NCBI GenBank assembly: GCA_030374805.1 | Contig: JARGSG010000110.1 | Location: 1 to 64,000 of the forward strand | Length of the DNA: 64,000 nt | Source: Gracilaria gracilis | Taxonomy: Eukaryota; Rhodophyta; Florideophyceae; Gracilariales; Gracilariaceae | Reading direction: 5' to 3' | Shown: piece after piece, positions 27,030 to 37,279 of the stretch | Numbering within the stretch: position 1 is the stretch's first letter | How the letters are laid out: every line of letters begins with the position of its first letter | Translations under genes and position numbers: made by a program | Notes under the pieces: model-generated | The model's database searches: none | What the model was told of the DNA's origin: nothing | The model's input: the letters and a program-made list of their open reading frames with translations, nothing else

Positions 27030-30000
27030 ATGACTGTGAGCCCGCCAGCTTCGTCGCAGAGCCCTTCCGCGTTGTACTACTGCTATGTGGCCAGGTCCTG
27101 CTTCGTGCCCCCCGTCATGCCCAACCGCGCGCAACATGTGGCGCTCTCTTCACAATGCAATGCCGCTGTGACGCGCGCGTTGGGGCCTCATGGAAATCGC
27201 ACCTTTGTCAACGGTTACAGTAACCTCTTCTTCCGCTCGGATAGTATCTGGTCGCCCAGCTTTGATTCGCACCGTGGAGATCCGGTGGGCAACTCTGGTG
27301 GCACCGAGTTTGGCGGCTCGGGTAATGGTAACTGGGGTCTGGGTGACAACAATTCTTTCTCCACCTTCCCGGGTGGTACTTTGGAGTATGGTCGTCGACG
27401 CGTGCGCGATGAACAGAGTGCGAATCCCGTTGCTTCACTCACGCTTCCTCCTCTTGCTTCGCAGTTCACCCCGCCTCCGCTTGTGTCTTCGTTTGAAGCA
27501 TCTTCGTTTATGCCCAGTTCTTCCCCGCAAACTACAGAGTTTCTTGGTCCCAGGTCTCTCCCTACCCCAAGTGAATGCGTACAGTGGAGAGCCTCACGTT
27601 TCCCCAACGCCTATAATACCGTCACCTCCTCTGCGTTGTCCCCTTCTTCGGCCGACCAAAACTCTACTGTCACTCCTAGCAAACTCAAGCCGCCCAGCGT
27701 GTCCAGGGCCGCGTCCGAACCCTCGGTTGGTGTGCGAAGAAGAAAACGCTCTTCTGATTCACGCTCCCCAAAGTACAACAATGTCCAGAGAAAGCCCGAT
27801 CAAGGTCGTGGCCCCCCACCCAGATCGAACAAACCCTACTCGAAGCACAACGGGCAGCAGTTTCAGAGCAAGGTTCGCCGTCAAGTACGCACCATCTTCG
27901 AACGCGCCAAGGAAGAAGAGAGGAACGGTAACCTTAACGAAGCACGCATCTTGCTGCGTCAATGTCTTGATCTTGATAAACAGGACAGTCATTCATGGCT
28001 GGCGCTTGCAAGGCTGGAGTCCAAGGCTGGCGGTGTCTCAATACGCAACTTGCGTAACAATAACCAAAACGACAACGATTCGGAACATCACTCTAACCCT
28101 CCGAGCGCCGCTCGTGGTACTGAGATCGCTCGCTCAATATTTAAACTTGGGCTTGAAGAATGTCCAAATAGTATCCATCTCATCCAGGCGTGGGCTGTTC
28201 TGGAGCATCGATGCGGAAATCGTGACACGGCGCGGGAGCTGTTTGCGAGAGGTCTGGCTCTGGAACCCGACAACCCGTATGTGAGTCAGGCGTGGGGTTT
28301 ATTGGAACAGAGGGTTGGCAACACAGACAAAGCGAGAGAGTTGTTCCGGCAGACCGTGTCTTTGAGACCGCATCCAGAGGTTTGTGCAGCGTGGGCTGTT
28401 CTGGAAGCTAGGGAGGGCAATATCCAGCACGCCAGGGATTTGTACCAGAAAGGGCTCAGGGCGTGCAGGACCGCAGGCAACCAGTCATCTGCCGCCATCT
28501 TTAGATCCTGGGCGGAAATGGAAGAAAGAGTGGGTGATCTCCCTAAAGCTCGCGAGCTTCTCAACAAGGCCATCGCTACGCAGCCACGAATGACCGAAGC
28601 CTATGTTGCGCTTGCACGTCTGGAGGCGAGAAGAAGGGGTACGACCAGAGCTGTAGAGTTGATGCGTGCTGCCGCATCCTTGTCCCCTAAGCCTCCTGCT
28701 TCAGTGTTCAATGCTTGGGCCCAGATTGAATGGACTTGTTGTGGTCGTGTTGATGAAGCGCGTAGGCTTTTAAGGGAAGGTCATGATTGTCATCCATCAG
28801 ATCCTGCTATTCTGCAGAGCCTTGGAACGCTCGAAGAACGGTGTGGGAATCCAGAGGAAGCAAAGAGGCTCTTCTATACCAGCGTATGTGCGCGGCCGAC
28901 TGCTCCTGCCTTCGTCGCGTGGGCGTTGCTTGAAGAAAAAGACGGTAACCTCGATGAGGCAAAGCGTCTTTTTGAAGAAGCCTTGAGCACAGATGCTTTG
29001 CATGGTGCTGCATATAACGCATACGGCATGATGGAGGCTAGACGGGGATGTCTGAACGACGCGAGAGCTGTGTACGAGAGAGGATTGAAAGCCCATGCGT
29101 CGGCTTCCGTTTGGCACGGCTACGGCCAGCTTGAGCTGAAACAGGGAAGAAACCCTGATCGTGCTCGAGATCTATTTCGGCTGGGAGTAGGCCAGACGCG
29201 AGAAGACACTTCTTTCATATGGCATTCATGGGGAATGCTAGAACTTCAACAACGTCAAGTCCGAGAGGCTCGAAGGGTATTCCGCGATGCACTTAAGCGA
29301 TACCCCCGGAATTCGAGGGTACTTGTGGGAGCTGCGCTTGCACATGCAGCATCATGCATACACACTCTTTCCCAAGAGAAGGAAGCAGTCGATTTCTTCA
29401 AACGTGCAGTTGGGGCTGATCCAACTCATGCCCACGCGTGGCAAGCCTGGGGTGTGTTCGAGCTACGTCGAGGTCGCCCGGATGCTGCCCAGGCATTGTT
29501 TAGACGGGGTCTAAGGTTGTGTCCCTCTCATGGAGCACTGTGGCAGGCTTGGGGTGTGTTGGAAACTTCCCGTGGAAACTTCAGCAAAGCTCGTCAGTTG
29601 TACCAGAAGGGTGCGCAGGCATGTCCCGCGCATGTTCATTTGTTTCAGGCATGGGCATGTATGGAGGTCAGATCGGGAAACATCGACAAAGCCCGGAAGC
29701 TGTTGGACCACGCTCTCGAATTGGATGCCGCTCATGGTGCCGTCTGGACTGCATATGGATTATTGGAAGCGCGGCAAGGAACCTTGGCCAAAGCTCGACA
29801 AAATTTTACGACTGGTATTCGTCGATCTCCTCACCACGCTCCGTTGTATAGGGCATTCGGTCAAACCGAGTCTAGCGCTGGAAACTACGAGAGGGCTAGA
29901 CAACTGTTCCAAGAAGGTCTTCGTGTCGACCCGCAACACGCTCCATTATACCACGCTTATGCACAATTTGAAGCGATGCTCGGAAACGTCACGGCACTCA

Positions 30001-30191
30001 GTGGGTTAAAGAAGCAAGCCGAGGAATTCTTCGGGTCTGAAGCTCAGGCCGTTCAGGTATTGAAGAGCGGCGAACCAGAACTGGATCCTGAAGTCATTGA
30101 AAGCTCTGATGAAATCTTGGAAGGAAAGTACTCAGCCATGGTTACCCCAATGGAGCTCGCATTAGACGGAGTTGACGTTTACGATAAGTAG
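27030..30191 (+). CDS. HAT/TPR-repeat plastid RNA-binding protein (HCF107/Mbb1-like)
   Basis: From ATG 27030 the protein has 1053 residues; the open frame extends to a GTG at 26883, which is an unlikely start. The N-terminus is Ser/Ala/Pro-rich and may be a plastid transit peptide, followed by a long low-complexity region. From about residue 290 to 1000 there are roughly 18-20 tandem 34-35-residue helical repeats of the form W-x2-W-x2-LE-x3-GN-x3-AR-x-LF-x2-G (for example AWGLLEQRVGNTDKARELF). This is the RNA-TPR (HAT) type of HCF107 and Mbb1, which bind and protect the 5' ends of psbH and psbB transcripts. Target RNA here is unknown; a nuclear RNA-processing HAT protein is less likely given the repeat type. 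Confidence 0.75.
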   Translation: MTVSPPASSQSPSALYYCYVARSCFVPPVMPNRAQHVALSSQCNAAVTRALGPHGNRTFVNGYSNLFFRSDSIWSPSFDSHRGDPVGNSGGTEFGGSGNGNWGLGDNNSFSTFPGGTLEYGRRRVRDEQSANPVASLTLPPLASQFTPPPLVSSFEASSFMPSSSPQTTEFLGPRSLPTPSECVQWRASRFPNAYNTVTSSALSPSSADQNSTVTPSKLKPPSVSRAASEPSVGVRRRKRSSDSRSPKYNNVQRKPDQGRGPPPRSNKPYSKHNGQQFQSKVRRQVRTIFERAKEEERNGNLNEARILLRQCLDLDKQDSHSWLALARLESKAGGVSIRNLRNNNQNDNDSEHHSNPPSAARGTEIARSIFKLGLEECPNSIHLIQAWAVLEHRCGNRDTARELFARGLALEPDNPYVSQAWGLLEQRVGNTDKARELFRQTVSLRPHPEVCAAWAVLEAREGNIQHARDLYQKGLRACRTAGNQSSAAIFRSWAEMEERVGDLPKARELLNKAIATQPRMTEAYVALARLEARRRGTTRAVELMRAAASLSPKPPASVFNAWAQIEWTCCGRVDEARRLLREGHDCHPSDPAILQSLGTLEERCGNPEEAKRLFYTSVCARPTAPAFVAWALLEEKDGNLDEAKRLFEEALSTDALHGAAYNAYGMMEARRGCLNDARAVYERGLKAHASASVWHGYGQLELKQGRNPDRARDLFRLGVGQTREDTSFIWHSWGMLELQQRQVREARRVFRDALKRYPRNSRVLVGAALAHAASCIHTLSQEKEAVDFFKRAVGADPTHAHAWQAWGVFELRRGRPDAAQALFRRGLRLCPSHGALWQAWGVLETSRGNFSKARQLYQKGAQACPAHVHLFQAWACMEVRSGNIDKARKLLDHALELDAAHGAVWTAYGLLEARQGTLAKARQNFTTGIRRSPHHAPLYRAFGQTESSAGNYERARQLFQEGLRVDPQHAPLYHAYAQFEAMLGNVTALSGLKKQAEEFFGSEAQAVQVLKSGEPELDPEVIESSDEILEGKYSAMVTPMELALDGVDVYDK

Positions 30192-31671
30192 ACTCCAGAA
30201 GTAATCCAGATAGGAGAGTCCCTTTGCAGTCCATTCTCGTTCGGAAACGCCGAGAGAATCATCTGCTTTGAAATAGTTTTTTCTTGAACAGTAATACAGA
30301 TAGTATCTATATGAACTTGCTTGTAACAAGGTTCTCCATAATTTATTCATGCCATCTAGTAAATGCCAACCTTTTATAAATATTACTATTAATGTAATCA
30401 TGCCCCCTTCGTGAAAGGCAACGGCATACCATATCATCAAGTGGTCTGAGAAGATGCTGGTCGTTCTGTTAAGAGCGATTTTCTCGTGGAGAATGATTTG
30501 TCCTACCCTTGAACGTATTCTTAGAATGTTCTGTTGATTTACTGTGGGCAGCTAAGTTACCTAGCCATTGCGGCATAGCAAGGAACTGCGCATAATTCGA
30601 TAAAGAGCACTTTTGACATATCTTTTGAAACATGTATTATGCATAAAGTGGACTTTATGAAACTCAGTAGAACAGTAACACAAGGGAACAACCTTATCCC
30701 CGATAAGGAAACTAATCCGTTTTGTTCGCAGTTCAGCAGTTCAGGTTGTGTTCTAACATTGCACTCCGGAAGCTCTATTCCTACTAGAAACGATGGATGA
30801 TACAAAGTCAACAAATGAGAAAATGAAAGAAAAGAAAACATTGACCACAGCGTGGAAAAGTTAAAGAAATCGGTATTAGATAGACACGACTGAACAATTC
30901 TCTAGTATTGGTACTCGAAAGAAATGGCTATCCATCGAAATGAAATCAGAGGCGTAAAATCATGAAGAAAAAGAATAGGAATGCTCTACAGCACCAGGAA
31001 GAAGAATAGCGGGATTAAGCCGTCAGTAGAGCGAAAGATGAATTTGTAGAGCCGAATGTGGTTCTTTCTACAACGATTCAGGAGGCAAAGGACAGTACAT
31101 GCTTTCTGGTATTGTGTCGGATGGTGCGGGATAAGGAGAACGGCCCAAGCACGAGAGGCAAAGTGTGAGGGGCAGACGAAAGCAAGTGTAGCACAACCGA
31201 AAACGTCAGGAACTTCTGAGCGACAATGTGCATGCCGCACGTTAGTGCCCTGCTCAAATCATATTATACTCATAAGGATCCTTGAAACACAGGACATTAG
31301 CAAACAATGGTTTCTATTCTACACCTAACTACACCTAACGTTAGGTTAACCATCCTTGCCGCCTGTGCCACTCTCTTGATTCAAGGGTCGGGTCTGAAGC
31401 ATCTTCGTTTATAATCACCGTGACACAACTGCCGTTGGTAATGACTTCAGTCCCCTTCTTCGAAACGTTTTTCCAGTTTTCGAAGTCTATGTTCGTTCCC
31501 GGTCAATGAAATGGAACGAAGAGAAGAATATGGGAAGCTACAAACTCATTGAATCGTTAGGTCTTCAATCAAAAGCGGTGATGTGGCCCTTAATCGTTAC
31601 CTCTTGCTGAGTACCGCCGGCTTCCAGATGCCGATGTTTTGTTCTCAAGACACGCTCCCATGCTATAAAAT
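30192..31671. other. Gene-poor AT-rich spacer left of the LINE
   Basis: No convincing gene. The only distinct element is a 14-bp perfect palindrome ACCTAACGTTAGGT at 31333-31346, next to another partial ACACCTAAC copy. Confidence 0.5.
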
Positions 31672-31687
31672 AGATGTATATCGTTAA
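31672..31687. repeat. Target-site duplication, left copy
   Basis: The 16 bp AGATGTATATCGTTAA here recur exactly at 33196-33211, bracketing the LINE fragment. Confidence 0.88.
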
Positions 31688-33195
31688 GAGTGCAAACCGG
31701 ATGTGTATCATCCACACCAATTGTTGCTCTGAGAGAACTCGTTCCTATACCCCCTCTACAGTCTGTCGCACGAAGCAAAGGGGTTCTACTGTACGAAGAG
31801 GCGGTGAGAAATGCCTCCGAAACCCCTCTCCAGCTCGCTTTAAACGCGATGGTGGTACCGAGGATACGGAAAAAATCGCCCAGACTCAAGCATATGGCAG
31901 AAGAGCACCTAGCGACGCTCGGAATCTTCCAAGTTCGGCGTGCATCTCTACCTAAAGAGATCGGCCTTTTGCAACTTTCAGAGGTGACCTTTTCATATGC
32001 CGCCTGTACCAAAGACGACACAGAAGACCTTCAGCGACGAGCCACAGCGCTGCTTATGAAAGGACTCCCCCCTGGAGATGTTGATGTCTGGTGTGACGGC
32101 TCAGTTGAAGAAAATGCGCACACCAAAAACAGGCCTCTGAACCCCACGAGAGCAGCTGTGGGATGGAAAGAAGGATGGTACAATGGTTCGGTTCAATATT
32201 TGGAAGGAGGCAGTAATAGCCCCCACGTTGAGAAGAATCAAGGATCCCGACAGCTCCGACCAAACATTCTTGTTACCTACGATGACCAATACGAAATGTG
32301 CTATCTATATGACAGCAACACAGGTATTGGCGTTGATAGCGACGGAGACCCCCCATCGAATGATCTTTCTGACAACCACGACAGTAGGAGCTGAAGCATA
32401 TCAGGTGTACGTTAACAAGGTTAAAACTTCCGAGGGGGTTATTCCTGCAGGAATCGAAGTGTGCTCCTATACGGATGAAATCAAAGCCATGATGGCTGCA
32501 ATAGAAGCACTACCTCCAGATCTTAAAGGCATTGTACGAATTTTTACGGACTCTCAAGCTATTGTTTCTATGTTGCAAGGCGACCTCCGAAAGCAATCTG
32601 CACAAGCACAAGCTCTTGCAGTACTTGTCAAGAAATTGACAGCACGTGCTCGTGTTTTTGTTTCATGGGTCCCAAGCCATTGCGGCGTACCCCAAAACGA
32701 AAGCGTTGACGCCCTGGCGAAATCAGGTCTTGCAATAAGGATGTGTGAACAGCAATGTATCCCTAGTAATATGTTAGATGTTAAGGCAATGTTGTCAACC
32801 CGTGCAAGGAGTAAGCGTTTTCTTCCGGAGTGTCCAGTTTTTCTTGGGTCTGAAGAAGTCTATCGGAACGCCGAGGTTACTTTAGCACAATTCTACACCG
32901 GACACGTAACTCAATTGCATCCTGTAGCGTCCTATATGAACAAACGCACAATGCGTTGCAATTGTGCTACAAACGCAAAGCGGGACCCTGAACACGTAGT
33001 GTTTCGCTGTGCTTTGAACAAGCGCTCGAGGAGGGCGCTCATGGCTGGAACACCGCAAGATGCAAAAACGTCTATTAAGTCTCTTATTAGATATGACCCT
33101 CAAAAGTTCTTGGCCTTTTTAAAGAGAGAGAGCTTCCTTTGAAGCTCTACTACAGTATCGGAATAAGGTATTGTTGTCCACAATAAAGAAGAAGA
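31688..33195 (+). mobile_element. 5'-truncated non-LTR retrotransposon (LINE) with RNase H
   Basis: About 1.5 kb between perfect 16-bp target-site duplications. The content is the 3' end of a LINE ORF2: a post-RT segment, an RNase H domain and a C-terminal Cys/His segment. A short 3' UTR ends in a GAA-type simple repeat (AATAAAGAAGAAGAAG). 5' truncation plus a long duplication is the mark of target-primed reverse transcription. No reverse transcriptase domain remains, so it is not autonomous. The exact duplication suggests a fairly recent insertion. Confidence 0.88.
31690..33142 (+). pseudogene. LINE ORF2 fragment (RNase H domain), frameshifted
   Basis: Two overlapping frames hold one protein. 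The first (to 32394) contains the opening RNase H aspartate in VDVWCDGSVEEN. The second (productive from about 32350-32400 to 33142) contains the other acidic residues: SYTDEIKAMMAAIEAL, RIFTDSQAIV and NESVDALAKSG, plus VSWVPSHCGV. A C-terminal segment has CNCATNAKRDPEHVVFRC, a C-x-C...H...C pattern usual at LINE ends. A +1 shift between about 32180 and 32400 breaks the reading frame. RNase H in LINEs removes RNA from the RNA-DNA hybrid. Confidence 0.8.
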
Positions 33196-33211
33196 AGATG
33201 TATATCGTTAA
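33196..33211. repeat. Target-site duplication, right copy
   Basis: An exact copy of 31672-31687, at the 3' end of the LINE simple-repeat tail. Confidence 0.88.
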
Positions 33212-35143
33212 CAGTTCAATGTACATACATTTCATGTGATGGAGAAAACAGGACGACTGGTTTCCTGTCGTCCATGGCTTAATGAAATATGTTTACATTG
33301 CAGGGTCATTTGGTTCAATTGGAGCAGCCCTAAGCCTGAGAGTATGCGTCTTCGTTCATCTGACGAAGCACTATTGTGCTTCTGTTTCTGCTGTGGTCGC
33401 AAAAGCAGCACGTATGGGGCCGGTTTGGAGGTAGAGGTTTACCACACCTACGAGTTCTTTGGGTAAGCCAACACGGAACGTCTTCATCCGTTCGTTACAG
33501 AGAAGATGTTCATAGAGAGTATGTGGAGAGCAACGATGTTAACAGAGCGTACGTGGAGAGCAAAGATGCTCCAGAGAATCAATGTATTGTCACATACAGT
33601 ATGGATCCGTATTAGTACGCAATTTGACATCAATTCATGGGCCGGTGCTTCTACCAAAAGCTTCTGTCCTCTATCCATGTTCTAAAGGAATAGAACAGAT
33701 GAACTATCTCCCAAATGGTATGCTTTCTGAAGTTGAAAGGATGTTGGGAGATTCTTCGGTGTTGGGCGAGAGTACAACAAAATTCTTGAGCCTATGCGGG
33801 ACTGTTTCGGAATAATATACCAGTAACCATCGATTCTTTTTTCTCGCCTATGCTTTATACATTACAAAGTGGAAGTCCTTTGTCCACAAGTACTCTCACC
33901 ACCAAACCAGCCGATGGCGCAAAACCATCAATTCCTGATGAAGAAATTGGGAAACGCTAAAAGATTTGACTTGCAAGGAGCTGGAATTGTATTATAGTAT
34001 AAAGGTATAAGCACACGTCATAGCCCAGGACTCGTAGTTATACCTTTGTAACTTTTACCCTTGAAGTTTAAATAGCATGTGCGACAGAGCCCCAGTGCGC
34101 ACCACATTGGAACAGCGAGTCCACAAGGATGAGGTCTGCACATCGTCATCGCTGTACAGTGCCTGTAGTTGGGTAGTCTATCATTCGTTGGGATGGATGC
34201 CCAACACAACGAGTTAACAATAAGGCTAGTTCAGAAGAGGGAATGCAATGCAACTAAACTATCTACACCCGGGGTGCAAGTCCAACCCACGAGGAGAGTA
34301 ACACAGCAGCCTCAGAAAGACTCGATGAATTCCAGTTCATTAAAGTACAGACGGTTTTGCCCCTTAAGTTGAAAGACAGCCCACAGCTCAATAGTTGACT
34401 CTCTCATCACATTCACAATTTACAACTTCCCTCAGTACAGCTGACCGGGCCATTCGTCTTCGCTCACAAACAAAGAGCTTTTTACCGGCGGTAAACAGCC
34501 AAGCCCGACCTTTCGCGTGTTTGGTCTTCTTTACGTGTAGATTAGCTGTAAACTAAATACATTCTTTGCTCGCTCATGAAATCCTGATGGCCCAGCATAA
34601 ATGGACAGTGTGACAAGAGAAGAGCGTTCCTTCATCAAGAATACCAATTCGCGTTTACAGTTGGAACAAACTGGGCTGCGCCTTTTTGATTTAAGCACTG
34701 CGATGAACCCTTGTAGGACAGTACACTAAAAGTCACAAGTAATCTAAAGCGCTGTCTGCGATTGTCTGGAGAAGTTACATGTAACGTACCAGTGCCTGTT
34801 CAGGACTGAGAGGACTATCAGGCGAAACTTTGCCAGCAATGATAGACGTTTGACTCAAACCCCTCCACTTCGTGGCATCAACAAAGCGTTGTCTCTCCGC
34901 AGAACTGGTATTCCCTGGGATACGTCACGCTCCTGTTCAAAGAAGATGTCGCCCAAGCCCCTTTCAAACGAAATGTCCAGTAACTTTACCTCGTCAAGCG
35001 CGGGAGTCCCTCTTAACCTGGCCCACACGTCACATATCTATCAGAATGTATCACCTTAAAGTCTATCATGGCTGGTAGCCTACCAGACCACATTGCTTAC
35101 CGGACTCACATGTTAAACGTTTCTGGACTCAGTCGTGGCGGCG
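33212..35143. other. Gene-poor spacer right of the LINE
   Basis: No recognised gene. Two adjacent imperfect copies of a roughly 27-bp sequence (around GTGGAGAGCAACGATG and GTGGAGAGCAAAGATG) lie at about 33517-33572. The remainder shows only short ORFs. Confidence 0.45.
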
Positions 35144-35150
35144 TATAAAA
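35144..35150 (+). promoter_or_regulatory. TATA box of the vWA gene
   Basis: TATAAAA, 101 bp upstream of the start codon, is well placed for a core promoter with a short 5' UTR. Confidence 0.55.
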
Positions 35151-35250
35151 GAGACCAGAACCTCTGCGTGTTTCTATTGTCATTCACTTAACTCTCACCC
35201 AACTTCGCACAAATCATAGTATTCCGCTTCATACTCTTGGGATTTACCAC

Positions 35251-36939
35251 ATGATGCGAAGCTTTCTTCTCGTTCTCTTCACCCTTTGGGGTTCTTTGAC
35301 AGTTTCATTCGCCGTGCCTACCGTGATTCGCCAAGATGCAAATACGGATACTTGTCCAATTGACGGTGTGTGTTTCGCTCTGGATCAGAGCGGGTCAATC
35401 TTCACCAACTATCCGATTCTCCAAGCCTTCGTAGCCGCCGTTGCTCGTGAAGTTGAATCTAATTCCCCACAAACTCTATTCTCAGCCTTCGGATTTGCAA
35501 CCAGTTTCAATACGATCCAGACGTCTACCTCAGAAGTTGAAGGCGCATTTGTTCCGGCCGTGAATGCTCCAGTCACACCTGCTGGGACTACGAATATGTT
35601 CGCGGGTCTGAACGCGTGTTTTAATGAATTGACGGATCTTACTGGCAACAGGGTCATCGTTCTCATTACGGATGGCGTGGACAATGGAACTCCTTTTGCA
35701 ATTCAACTAGCTCCGACAGTTAAAGAGCAAGGAATTGTAATCATCACCGTTGGTATTGGTGCCGGTGTGTCTAGCCTATACCTCCAACAGGTTGCCACGA
35801 GTCCAGACTTTTTCATTGCGTCAGCATTCACTGCATTGCCAGTCGAAGTGTTTAGCCTTACACAGATGATGTGTGAACTCCCTGCAGTCTCTCCAGTACC
35901 AACTGATGATGACTTTTCGGAACCAGAGATAAGCGCAACCCCAGAAGTAACGGAAACACCGGAGGTGCTCGGAACCCTAGGAGTAACAGAAACACCGGAA
36001 GTAACAGAAACCCCAGAAGTAACAGAAACACCGGAAGTATCAGAAACCCCAGAAGTGACGGAAACTCCGGAAGTGACGGAAACTCCAGAAGTGACAGAAA
36101 CTCCGGAAGTTACAGAAACTCCGGAAGTGACAGAAACTCCGGAAGTTACAGAAAGTCCAGAAGTAACAGAAAGCCCAGAACTATCCGAGACTCCAGAGGT
36201 GACCGAAACCCCAGAAATAACCGAAACGCCGGAGGTGAGTATAACTCCAGAAGTGAGCATAACTCCGGAAGTGAGCATTACCCCAGAAGTGAGCGAAACA
36301 CCGGAGGTGAGCGAAAGTCCACTCTTCGCATCTCCAGAGCTAACTGAGACGCCTGAGCCATCGGAAACACCTGTGGTGGACGTTCCCGAAACGCCTACTC
36401 CGGAAATTCCGACACCAACTGTATCTGTGACACCGACCGTATCTGAGACACCCGATGTCCCTCCTATCACTCCTCCAGTCGTGGATGCATGTGAAATGGC
36501 TTTCCAGGAGTGTGGCTTCACTTTCGTTGGCACAGCGACAGTGCCGACATTCGCCCTCCCATCTACTCCTGATGTACCATTCACGCCGAGAATAATATCA
36601 AGGAATCCAAACATTAACATTGGTGTCGTAAACACCAACGACATCGTCCCTGGGTTTATTGAACCAGACGGAAGTGTCGTTGCCATTACGGACGAGACGG
36701 ATGCCACCCAACCGTTTGCACCGACACAGTTCAAGCCGTTTTCTATCCCTGGTGATAATGGCTCTGCTATTGGCCATCAGACATTCCAAGCCAATCAAGC
36801 ATTTGTGATAGCTGATCGATGTGTGCGTGTGTTCTTCTCATCCTTCCAACTGCTTTCGACTGAGGAACCATTCTCTGTAATCGGCAATGTCGATGCCACT
36901 ATCGATGACAATGCGTGTGTTGTCTTCAGAACCGCGTAG
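35251..36939 (+). CDS. Secreted vWA-domain protein with hexapeptide stalk
   Basis: A 562-residue intronless ORF. Residues 1-21 are a signal peptide (hydrophobic core LLVLFTLWGSL, likely cut after SFA). A von Willebrand A domain covers about 36-215 with a complete MIDAS: DQSGS, the Thr of AGTTN and the Asp of TDGVDNG. Then about 24 hexapeptides of the type TPEVTE (DNA period 18 bp, about 35936-36370), acidic and rich in Thr, form a probable O-glycosylated rod. A Cys-containing C-terminal domain (DACEMAFQECGF to NACVVFRTA) is not recognised. It is probably extracellular, in the wall or matrix, binding a ligand through a divalent cation. No transmembrane or GPI signal is obvious. Sited in an otherwise gene-poor tract. 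Confidence 0.8.
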   Translation: MMRSFLLVLFTLWGSLTVSFAVPTVIRQDANTDTCPIDGVCFALDQSGSIFTNYPILQAFVAAVAREVESNSPQTLFSAFGFATSFNTIQTSTSEVEGAFVPAVNAPVTPAGTTNMFAGLNACFNELTDLTGNRVIVLITDGVDNGTPFAIQLAPTVKEQGIVIITVGIGAGVSSLYLQQVATSPDFFIASAFTALPVEVFSLTQMMCELPAVSPVPTDDDFSEPEISATPEVTETPEVLGTLGVTETPEVTETPEVTETPEVSETPEVTETPEVTETPEVTETPEVTETPEVTETPEVTESPEVTESPELSETPEVTETPEITETPEVSITPEVSITPEVSITPEVSETPEVSESPLFASPELTETPEPSETPVVDVPETPTPEIPTPTVSVTPTVSETPDVPPITPPVVDACEMAFQECGFTFVGTATVPTFALPSTPDVPFTPRIISRNPNINIGVVNTNDIVPGFIEPDGSVVAITDETDATQPFAPTQFKPFSIPGDNGSAIGHQTFQANQAFVIADRCVRVFFSSFQLLSTEEPFSVIGNVDATIDDNACVVFRTA

Positions 36940-37279
36940 AATATCACAACCGTGTATCATGTTCAGAGTATTTCAATCCATGCTCCTGTAGCCAACTTAC
37001 AACAAGATAACTAGAAAGATGCAAACCTTTACACCACCTATTTCGAGAACTTAGTAAAGGCTTACGAATTCGCTTGCGCGTATTCATACGTTATGTACCA
37101 AAGTGTGATTCAGAAGCTAGAATGATAATAGGTAGAACGCTTTCATGGAACCGGAGAGAGAAGGTAAACAGTTTAAAGCGGTGTCTCCACTCAAGCGGGG
37201 GATGGGATGGAAGAACTTTTCTCTACTCGTTTTGCGACGAGTGTTGAGCGAGTCGCAACAACATTAGCTGGATGGGGAT
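36940..37279. other. Convergent intergenic spacer
   Basis: Only 3' flanks of the vWA and glyoxalase II genes; nothing else recognised. Confidence 0.5.

Noticed and set aside
27190..28284. 364-residue ORF in another frame of the HAT/TPR gene
   Set aside because: Overlaps the N-terminal region of the real gene and has no recognisable domain; composition-driven.
31688..33195. An intact autonomous retrotransposon
   Set aside because: No reverse transcriptase or endonuclease domain remains and the RNase H frame is shifted.
35703..36734. 343-residue Ser/Thr/Val repeat ORF opposite the vWA gene
   Set aside because: A mirror of the 18-bp coding repeat; the sense strand has signal peptide, vWA fold and TATA box.
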